A DNA stretch of 14,593 nucleotides from Campylobacterota bacterium. GTDB taxonomy: Bacteria; Campylobacterota; Campylobacteria; Campylobacterales; Sulfurovaceae. The DNA is taken from the NCBI GenBank assembly GCA_013153675.1, contig JAADEA010000066.1:1-14593 (forward strand), given 5' to 3'. Positions 5,435 to 10,970 of the stretch are shown here, piece after piece (the first letter of the stretch is position 1; each line of letters starts with the position of its first letter). The notes below the pieces were generated by a model. The model saw only the letters and a list, made by a program, of their open reading frames with translations. It was not told the DNA's origin and ran no database searches. The position numbers and the translations under genes are program-made.

Positions 5435-6973
5435 TTATTTATAGATAATTTTAATTGAGGCAAATATAAAGATTAAAATTGAGAGCCACTTTAGGGATGG
5501 CTCTATTAATATTAAAAAAATTGCAAAAAATATAAGAAAGAATAAAAATATATAGCCCCTTATATACTCTTTTGTCTCTTTTTGGAGATATTCAAGTTGA
5601 TATGGTGATAGTTCTACTTTTAAATCTCCCTCTTTTGCAGCTTTAATTACCTCTTTAAAATCTTTTATAAAGAGTGGAGTGCTTTTTATCTCCTCATATA
5701 AAAGATCAAAAATATTATTTTTTATTCCTAAAGCTCTTGGAATATTTTTTTGTAATATGGGTAAAATATCTTTAATTCCGTTAAAATTTTCTATATAAGT
5801 AGTGCCAAGTCCTTCAATTATTGCACTTACTCTTAAGATATATATTGCCTCTTGAGGTAGTTTAAATGGTAGATTTCTTGTTGATTCTAATACTTCAAAA
5901 GCTAAATTTTGCATAGATGTGGCACTTAAGGAGTTGTCACTAAATATTTCAAACATATTTTCTACAAATTCTGCCATTTCAGATTCTGGCGCTTCATAGG
6001 CTATTACTCCAAGCTTTTTAGCACTTAATACATATAGCTCATAATCTTGTTCATGGGCTGCTTTTATCATATTTATAATAGCAATTCTTGTTTGATTTGG
6101 AATCTTTTTAACCATTCCAAAATCAAGAAGGATAAGCTCACCTTTTTTATTTACTAAAAGATTTCCTGGATGGGGATCTGCATGAAAAAATCCATTAATT
6201 AACATCTGTTCAGCATAAAAGTTTACAAGTTTATCTATAATTTTTCTAAAATCTATATTAGCTCTTTTTAGAGCCTCTTTATCATCAAATCTAAAGCCTT
6301 CCATAAAGCTCATTACAATAACTTCATCATTGCAATACTCTTTATATGCTTTTGGAAAGAGTACTTTACTATTTGCATATTTTTTTGAAAACTTTTCTAA
6401 ATTTTCTACCTCTTTTTTAAAGCTAATCTCTTGCAAAATCATATTTGAAAATTCATTTATTACAGCCTCGATAGAATTTTTTGTATAGTGAGAAAATAGG
6501 GGCTTAAAAAGATAATTTATAGCTCTTAATATCTTTATATCGCTAATTACTTGTTTTTTTATATTAAATCTTTTTAATTTTACTGCTACTTTTGTTCCAT
6601 CTTTTAAATATCCAATATGAACTTGACCAATAGAGGCGCTTGCAATTGGTTTTTGGTCAAAAGATTTAAAAATATCTTTTTTTACGCTTCTATTAAATAG
6701 AATTTGAAACTCTTTTTGACTCATAGGAGGTAGTTCATCATGAAGTGATTTTAACTCTTCTAAATAGTCTCTATCGAAAAAATCTGCCCTTGTAGCTAAA
6801 ACTTGAGCAAGTTTTATAAAGCTTGCTCCAAGGGAGTTAATAGTATCTTTGAGCTCTTTTGGTTTAAGTGGTCTAAAAAATAGAAGTTTTTCTCTCTTTT
6901 TAATTAATAAAAAGAAGCTAAGGATTAAGATAAAAATTTTATAGACTCTAACTGGAGAATAAAAGTGCCACAC
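5435..6973 (-). CDS. ABC1/UbiB (AarF) family atypical kinase
   Basis: This 512-residue protein is of the UbiB/ADCK family, linked to biosynthesis and distribution of isoprenoid quinones at the membrane. Visible motifs are the signature helix at 50-64 (SFIKLAQVLATRADF), the Ala-rich loop replacing the P-loop (ASASIGQVH, 110-118), VAVKLKR with the ATP-site lysine (K131), catalytic HADPHPGN (263-270) and DFG (283-285). Two C-terminal membrane helices span about 474-491 and 497-511. The family-defining KxGQ motif reads KLAQ (54-57), with Ala in place of the conserved Gly. Campylobacterota make menaquinone and not ubiquinone, so a direct UbiB role in ubiquinone synthesis is unlikely. Translation starts at a GTG overlapping the TAG stop of the phasin-like gene by one base (TAGTG), so the two are translationally coupled. 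A weak upstream ribosome site supports this. Confidence 0.9.
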   Translation of the reverse strand: MWHFYSPVRVYKIFILILSFFLLIKKREKLLFFRPLKPKELKDTINSLGASFIKLAQVLATRADFFDRDYLEELKSLHDELPPMSQKEFQILFNRSVKKDIFKSFDQKPIASASIGQVHIGYLKDGTKVAVKLKRFNIKKQVISDIKILRAINYLFKPLFSHYTKNSIEAVINEFSNMILQEISFKKEVENLEKFSKKYANSKVLFPKAYKEYCNDEVIVMSFMEGFRFDDKEALKRANIDFRKIIDKLVNFYAEQMLINGFFHADPHPGNLLVNKKGELILLDFGMVKKIPNQTRIAIINMIKAAHEQDYELYVLSAKKLGVIAYEAPESEMAEFVENMFEIFSDNSLSATSMQNLAFEVLESTRNLPFKLPQEAIYILRVSAIIEGLGTTYIENFNGIKDILPILQKNIPRALGIKNNIFDLLYEEIKSTPLFIKDFKEVIKAAKEGDLKVELSPYQLEYLQKETKEYIRGYIFLFFLIFFAIFLILIEPSLKWLSILIFIFASIKIIYK

Positions 6974-7248
6974 TACTTTTTATCTTTAATTAAAAGCTCT
7001 TTTAACTCATTTATATCATCTTTTGTAGCTATATTAAGTTCATTAATAACCTCTTTTAATGCTTTTTTAATCTCTTCTTGAAGTTTTTCTTGAGCCTCTT
7101 TACCTTTTGCTTTTGCATTTTCAATAATCTTTTTTGCCTCTTCTTTAGAGATTTTTTCTTTTTCTACTAATTGATTTAGCTCTTCTTCAATTTTCTCTTT
7201 TGCTAATAGAGCTGAGCCTATAGTTAAAGTTAAGATATCTTTTAACAT
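6973..7248 (-). CDS. Phasin-like small coiled-coil protein
   Basis: This 91-residue protein opens with a short hydrophobic segment (ILTLTIGSALLAKEKI) followed by a long, highly charged Lys/Glu helix suited to coiled-coil formation. It matches the general look of the 'polyhydroxyalkanoate synthesis regulator phasin' group, small proteins often encoded beside AarF/UbiB-type kinases. Binding to a membrane or lipid surface is plausible; PHA metabolism itself is not shown by anything in the window. AAAAGGAG precedes the ATG. Its stop overlaps the GTG start of the kinase gene, suggesting fixed stoichiometry or a shared function. Confidence 0.7.
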   Translation of the reverse strand: MLKDILTLTIGSALLAKEKIEEELNQLVEKEKISKEEAKKIIENAKAKGKEAQEKLQEEIKKALKEVINELNIATKDDINELKELLIKDKK

Positions 7249-7267
7249 AAAAGCTCCTTTTTTTCTA

Positions 7268-7273
7268 ATTGTA
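7268..7273 (-). promoter_or_regulatory. -10 element for the phasin-kinase pair
   Basis: Read on the minus strand this is TACAAT preceded by TGC, an extended -10 form, about 20 bases upstream of the phasin ATG. It lies after the porB terminator, so the pair is likely transcribed separately from the por operon. Confidence 0.4.
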
Positions 7274-7299
7274 GCATAAAAGAGCTATTAGAGGGGAGG

Positions 7300-7338
7300 A
7301 AAAAGAAGAGAAGATTATACTCCAGCTTCCTCTCTTCT
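7300..7338 (-). terminator. Intrinsic terminator of the porGDAB operon, overlapping the porB stop
   Basis: On the minus strand AGAAGAGAGGA (7338-7328) pairs with TCTTCTCTTCT (7314-7304): an 11-bp stem with one G-U pair, a 13-base loop and a TTTT tract at 7303-7300. The porB stop codon (7317-7315) lies in the loop, so the last porB codons form the 5' arm. Confidence 0.7.
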
Positions 7339-8268
7339 TTGTAGATAATCCCAAAATTCGTTTACTTCTTTTTGAATCATATCAATTACATGGCGATTTT
7401 CTGGTTTAAATAGATGTTTATATCTTCCTTGAGCTGCTAAATACTCTTCTACTGGAATTACATTTTTTGGTCTATATAGAATATTTAATTTTTTACCATC
7501 GATTATTTCATAAATTGGAAACATCAAAGAGTCTGTTGCCAAATCCGTTACATTAATCGTATCTTTTGGATCAAATTTCCACTCAGTTGTACAAGCAGAT
7601 ACTGTATTAATAAAACAAGGACCCTCTGTATTTAGAGCTTTTTGGAATCCTTTTGCCATAATTTTCCATTTGTTAGGTGAAAGCTGAGCAACATAAGGGG
7701 CACCATGAGCAGCCATAATTGCTACAATATCTTTTTTTCTTTGTTTTTTACCATAGCTAACGCGACCAGCTTGAGCAGTTGAAGTGTGAGCACCAATTGG
7801 AGTAGCACTACTTCTTTGTCCTCCTGTATTTGCATAATTCTCATTATCTAAACAGATATATACAAAATCGTGACCTCTCTCAATTGCTCCACTTAGCCAT
7901 TGAAATCCAATATCATAAGTACTTCCATCTCCACCAAAAGCTACAAATTTTACAGGAGCGTCTGGATCTTTTAGTGTACCTTTTCTCTTTCTTGCTTTAT
8001 ACATAGCTTCAGCTCCAGCAATTGCAGAAGCGGCATTTTCAAATCCAATATGAATCCAGCTTGTATCCCATGAAGTATATGGATATACTGCAGTTGATAC
8101 TTCTAAACATCCCGTATTTGTAGCTATTACTAAGTTATCATCAGTTGCATTTAATAGCTCTCTTACAATCATAGAGTGGGCACATCCTGGACATAGAAGA
8201 TGTGCTCCCTCAAGTCTTTCATTTGCAGTTGAGAACTCTTTTAAATTTTTTATAGGTCTATTAGCCAT
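7315..8268 (-). CDS. porB: Pyruvate:ferredoxin oxidoreductase, beta subunit
   Basis: This is the thiamine-diphosphate-binding subunit of the four-subunit pyruvate:ferredoxin (or flavodoxin) oxidoreductase. The complex converts pyruvate + CoA to acetyl-CoA + CO2, or the reverse during reductive carbon fixation. The 317 residues show the [4Fe-4S] cysteines C26, C29 (CPGC), C54 (NTGC) and C226 (SACTT), and the ThDP/Mg motif starting GGDGSTYD (112-119) and ending near NENYANTGGQ. An upstream in-frame start at 8286 would overlap porA by 16 bases; the ATG at 8268 has AAGGAG with a 6-base spacer and leaves a 2-base gap to porA, so it is chosen. It is the last gene of porGDAB and ends within a terminator hairpin. 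Confidence 0.95.
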   Translation of the reverse strand: MANRPIKNLKEFSTANERLEGAHLLCPGCAHSMIVRELLNATDDNLVIATNTGCLEVSTAVYPYTSWDTSWIHIGFENAASAIAGAEAMYKARKRKGTLKDPDAPVKFVAFGGDGSTYDIGFQWLSGAIERGHDFVYICLDNENYANTGGQRSSATPIGAHTSTAQAGRVSYGKKQRKKDIVAIMAAHGAPYVAQLSPNKWKIMAKGFQKALNTEGPCFINTVSACTTEWKFDPKDTINVTDLATDSLMFPIYEIIDGKKLNILYRPKNVIPVEEYLAAQGRYKHLFKPENRHVIDMIQKEVNEFWDYLQRREEAGV

Positions 8269-8270
8269 TA

Positions 8271-9506
8271 TTAACTCCTTTTCCACTCATAAAAAGCAAT
8301 CTTATCTCCACCTCTTAATCCACTAAATTGTTGTAGAGGAGTAGTTGCTTTGCCTGCATCTGCATTTGCTTTTAGTTCTTTAAAAATTTGTTTTGCATCA
8401 TTTACAGAGAAATCTCTTCCTCCAAGTCCATAAATATAGTTTGTAAGAATTGGTTTTGTATTAGATGAGTATAGGGCACCTGCTACTTCATTAAATAATA
8501 CCCCCATTGTTCCCATAGATAAAGCTCTATCTAAAGCACCCACTGCTTTTACATCTTTTAGTGCTTCTTGAATTTCATTATAAGGAAATGGTCTAAAACA
8601 TCTTGGAGATACAATTCCTGCTTTAATTCCCTCTTTTCTTAACTCTTTTGCAGCAACAATAGCAGTCTCTACACTACTTCCAAGAGCTACAATAGCAATT
8701 TCTGCATCATCCATTAAGTAGCTCTCAACTCTTTTATACTCTCTACCTGTTAGGTTTTTAAACTCTTCAAATACTTTATCTATTACTTTATAAGATTCCA
8801 TAAGCGCATGGTGTTGGTTGGCTTTATGCTCATAGTGCCAATCTTCTTCTGTTTGGGCTCCATATGTTACCGGTCTTGAAAAGTCAAGCATTTCATTTAA
8901 AGGTTTAAAATCTCCTACAAATTTATAAGCTTCATCATCGCTTAGAGGATATACATTTTGTGCTGTATGAGATGTTAAAAATCCATCTTGATGAACCATA
9001 ACTGGAAGTCTTACACTATGGTCTTCTCCAATTTTAAAAGCACAAAGAGTTAGATCATATACCTCTTGAGCATTATAAGCATCAAGTTGGATCCATCCAC
9101 TATCTCTTCCTGCATACATGTCGCCATGATCCCCTCTAACATTTAGAGGTGAAGCAACGGCTCTATTTACTACACAAAGAACCATTGGGAGTCTCATACC
9201 AGATGCTTGGTATAAAACTTCAAGCATTAACATAAAACCTTGAGAAGATGTGGCAGTTGCAACTCTTCCTCCAGCCGCAGCAGCACCTGTACAAGCAGAC
9301 ATTGCTCCATGCTCAGATTCTGCCATTACATACTCACCATCTACATAGCCATTTGCTACAAATGCACCATAATTTTCCACAATTGGAGTAGAAGGAGTAA
9401 TAGGGTATGCAGCTACTACATCTACTTGAGCTTGTCTTAAAGCTTGAGCTGCAGCATAGTTTCCATCCCATACTTCTACTTTATTTAAATCCATCTTTTC
9501 AGCCAT
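8271..9506 (-). CDS. porA: Pyruvate:ferredoxin oxidoreductase, alpha subunit
   Basis: This 411-residue alpha subunit carries the pyrimidine-binding domain for ThDP (YPITPST at 34-40, the catalytic-region glutamates in MAESEHGA at 61-68, TATSSQG at 84-90) and the CoA/transketolase C-terminal domain (IVALGSSVETA, then GIVSPRCFRPFP). It joins PorB to form the active site. The ATG at 9506 has GGAAG a few bases upstream, and 9 bases separate it from the porD stop. Length and motif order are normal for the family. Gene order gamma-delta-alpha-beta is that of Helicobacter and related bacteria, in contrast to the single fused polypeptide found in Campylobacter jejuni. Confidence 0.95.
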   Translation of the reverse strand: MAEKMDLNKVEVWDGNYAAAQALRQAQVDVVAAYPITPSTPIVENYGAFVANGYVDGEYVMAESEHGAMSACTGAAAAGGRVATATSSQGFMLMLEVLYQASGMRLPMVLCVVNRAVASPLNVRGDHGDMYAGRDSGWIQLDAYNAQEVYDLTLCAFKIGEDHSVRLPVMVHQDGFLTSHTAQNVYPLSDDEAYKFVGDFKPLNEMLDFSRPVTYGAQTEEDWHYEHKANQHHALMESYKVIDKVFEEFKNLTGREYKRVESYLMDDAEIAIVALGSSVETAIVAAKELRKEGIKAGIVSPRCFRPFPYNEIQEALKDVKAVGALDRALSMGTMGVLFNEVAGALYSSNTKPILTNYIYGLGGRDFSVNDAKQIFKELKANADAGKATTPLQQFSGLRGGDKIAFYEWKRS

Positions 9507-9515
9507 AGCACTTCC

Positions 9516-9965
9516 TTATTTTTTTTCTTTCTTTTTCTTTTCGGGCCACTTTTGTAAAGCCTCTTCAATCTCTTCTGCTTCTGGAAACATTAGTAAAGAT
9601 TTAGGGTTTGTTGGGCATACCTCAACACATACTCCACACCCTTTACAGTGATCATAATCAATTCCAAGCATCTGCTTATCTCTTGAAATAATTGATGTAT
9701 CTGGACACCATACCCAACAATTTTGGCAATCTATACATATATCTCTATTATAAACTGGTTTAATTACACGCCAAGAAGCAACTGTTGCAGTATATGAGTT
9801 AAAGTCTGAATATGGTCTTTCTTCTGGGCGAATAAAAGCTACATTTTCTACCTCTTCTTCAAAAGAGTAAAGAATTGTACCTTCTGGCACCTCATCCCAG
9901 CCCACTTTCTCTTCTGCTCCAAGCTCTCTAATTCCTCTTTTTTCTGTTGCTAATACACCTTTCAT
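9516..9965 (-). CDS. porD: Pyruvate:ferredoxin oxidoreductase, delta (ferredoxin) subunit
   Basis: This 149-residue subunit carries two [4Fe-4S] clusters that pass electrons from the ThDP site to ferredoxin or flavodoxin. The ligand sets are C77, C80, C83 and C87 (CIDCQNCWVWCP) and C107, C110, C113 and C117 (CKGCGVCVEVCP). The ~75-residue stretch before the first cluster is acidic and probably docks on the other subunits; the C-terminus is a lysine-rich tail. A TTG at 9971 is in frame, but the AAGGA site (overlapping the porG stop as TAAGGA) is only correctly spaced, by 6 bases, for the ATG at 9965, which is chosen. Confidence 0.93.
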   Translation of the reverse strand: MKGVLATEKRGIRELGAEEKVGWDEVPEGTILYSFEEEVENVAFIRPEERPYSDFNSYTATVASWRVIKPVYNRDICIDCQNCWVWCPDTSIISRDKQMLGIDYDHCKGCGVCVEVCPTNPKSLLMFPEAEEIEEALQKWPEKKKKEKK

Positions 9966-9974
9966 CTTCAATCC

Positions 9975-10538
9975 TTATTTAACTTCGTTATAAGCTCTTT
10001 TAATAGCTTCCATATTTGCATCTATAATTTTTTGAGGAAATTTTGACAATACATCCTTCATTGCATCAAGGAAGAAGTCAAGCTCCAACATATTAGATAC
10101 TTTCATTAAAGCCCCAAGCATTGGAGTGTTTGGGATAGCTCTTTTGATTGTATCAAGTGAAATTTGAATACAATCTACTACATATACTCTATCTTTTTTA
10201 TCTTGAAGTTCTGGAATTTGAGAGATAAGTTCATCTTTATCTAAATGGGTTGTTATTATATATTTTGTACTCTCTTTATCATTTTCTGTAATATTGTCAG
10301 TATAAGCTAATGCTGGGTCGATTACTAATACATAATCTGGTCTCATAAATTTTTCATGGTTAATTATAGGCTCTTCATCAATTCTATTATAAGCTCTCAT
10401 TGCAGCCCCTCTTTTTGCAGAGCCATAAAGTGCAAAAGCTTGAACATATTTACCAGTTCTTGCAACTACATCTCCAAGCCCCTTTGCACCAGTTACAGCT
10501 CCCTGACCTGCGCGGGAGTGCCATCTTATCTCAATCAT
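9975..10538 (-). CDS. porG: Pyruvate:ferredoxin oxidoreductase, gamma subunit
   Basis: This 187-residue gamma subunit (called porC in some genomes) has the diagnostic N-terminal RWHSRAGQGAVTGAKGLG motif (5-22) and PNTPMLGAL near 135-143, both in the CoA-contact domain. It is the first recognised gene of the porGDAB operon. AAGGAGG sits 4 bases before the ATG. That ATG overlaps, as ATGA, the stop codon of a short upstream reading frame (see 10535-10709), suggesting that a small gene once led or still leads this operon. Confidence 0.95.
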   Translation of the reverse strand: MIEIRWHSRAGQGAVTGAKGLGDVVARTGKYVQAFALYGSAKRGAAMRAYNRIDEEPIINHEKFMRPDYVLVIDPALAYTDNITENDKESTKYIITTHLDKDELISQIPELQDKKDRVYVVDCIQISLDTIKRAIPNTPMLGALMKVSNMLELDFFLDAMKDVLSKFPQKIIDANMEAIKRAYNEVK

Positions 10539-10709
10539 AAAACCTCCTTAATTTCTCTAACAGGGTAAAACCCATCTACTCCACTAATAGGAGAATAGCC
10601 TATTTTATTAGATTGGACTTAAATAATCCTTGTATCTTTCATCTATAATTGATTTAAGACCTATTTGGGCACTTTTTGCAACATATAAAGTTAATTTAGC
10701 TCTACTCAA
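10535..10709 (-). pseudogene. Small leader gene of the por operon, split between two frames
   Basis: On the minus strand a TTG at 10709, 5 bases after AAGGA, opens a 33-codon frame (SRAKLTLYVAKSAQ, then IIDERYKDYLSPI) ending in TAA at 10610-10608. From 10609 the +1 frame is open for 24 codons (NKIGYSPISGVDGFYPVREI, then KEVL) and ends in TGA that overlaps the porG ATG as ATGA. Both parts have normal amino-acid and codon use for this genome, and skipping one base at ATC-T-AAT would give a single 57-residue protein. I do not recognise the product. It could be a decayed gene, a sequencing error, a +1 programmed frameshift, or two coincidental frames. A por promoter would then lie upstream of about 10730; CATAAT at 10761-10756 (minus) is one weak candidate. 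Confidence 0.4.
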
Positions 10710-10722
10710 AAGGTTCCTTTTG
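10707..10722. promoter_or_regulatory. Palindrome CAAAAGG-TT-CCTTTTG at the por/metE divergence
   Basis: A perfect 7-base inverted repeat with a 2-base centre lies directly upstream of the metE -10 candidate, where a -35 should be. A bound protein there could control metE. On the minus strand the same bases include the ribosome site of the small split gene, so part of the symmetry may be incidental. Confidence 0.35.
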
Positions 10723-10723
10723 T

Positions 10724-10729
10724 TACAAT
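10724..10729 (+). promoter_or_regulatory. -10 element candidate for metE
   Basis: TACAAT preceded by TTTTGT suggests a start near 10736 and a leader of about 235 bases before the metE ATG. There is no good -35; the adjacent palindrome (10707-10722) occupies that position. Confidence 0.4.
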
Positions 10730-10758
10730 TGCAAGCAGACTTTGGTAAAAAGAGGATT

Positions 10759-10959
10759 ATGATAGCATTTTATCTCATAGAGGCTAATCCTTATAGATGT
10801 AATTGTATTTTTAAAAAGAGATTTAAAGCCCTAATTGAGCTATATAGATTCTTTTTTAGAGTCATAAATATATATGAAAAGAGATTAAGAGGTAGAGCCC
10901 CGCCTTTAATCTCTATAAAAATCAAAACAAAATATATACTAAAAATTAAAAATCAATAA
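10759..10959 (+). CDS. Possible 66-codon leader ORF upstream of metE
   Basis: An ATG with AGAGGA just upstream opens a frame of 66 codons that stops 11 bases before metE. The product is basic and rich in Phe, Ile, Arg and Lys, with two nearby cysteines (NPYRCNCIF). It resembles no family I know, and codon choice is less typical than in the neighbours (several CTA, GCC and CCG). It spans the leader hairpin at 10880-10914. It may be a regulatory leader peptide or a chance frame; chance is at least as likely. Confidence 0.2.
   Translation: MIAFYLIEANPYRCNCIFKKRFKALIELYRFFFRVINIYEKRLRGRAPPLISIKIKTKYILKIKNQ
10880..10914 (+). promoter_or_regulatory. metE leader hairpin with GC-rich loop
   Basis: AGAGATTAA (10880-10888) pairs with TTAATCTCT (10906-10914); after a bulged G, AGG pairs with CCT. 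The 10-base loop TAGAGCCCCG is strikingly GC-rich for this DNA. No T-run follows, so it is not a simple forward terminator. A near copy of the 5' arm, AGAGATTTAAAG at 10817-10828, could compete for the 3' arm. The hairpin lies 56 bases before the metE start. On the minus strand it is followed by TTTTC and could also stop antisense transcription. Confidence 0.4.
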
Positions 10960-10970
10960 AAAGGAAAGAG

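Noticed and set aside
5431..5460. Hairpin between the convergent msrB and ABC1 kinase genes as a bidirectional terminator
   Set aside because: The possible stem (AATTAT/ATAATT) is six AT pairs only and too weak to support a terminator call.
10531..10575. A 14-codon ATG leader ORF overlapping the porG start on the minus strand
   Set aside because: The same bases in another frame give the more convincing reading that ends in an ATGA overlap with porG, so this one is probably incidental.
10630..10758. Upstream extension of the metE leader ORF to a TTG start
   Set aside because: The TTG has no suitable ribosome site, would lie upstream of the predicted metE transcript start, and is antisense to the more coding-like small gene; only the ATG at 10759 is kept, as a weak candidate.
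10730..10970. Cobalamin or SAM riboswitch upstream of metE
   Set aside because: No B12-box and no recognisable SAM riboswitch core could be found; the hairpins seen do not match those folds.
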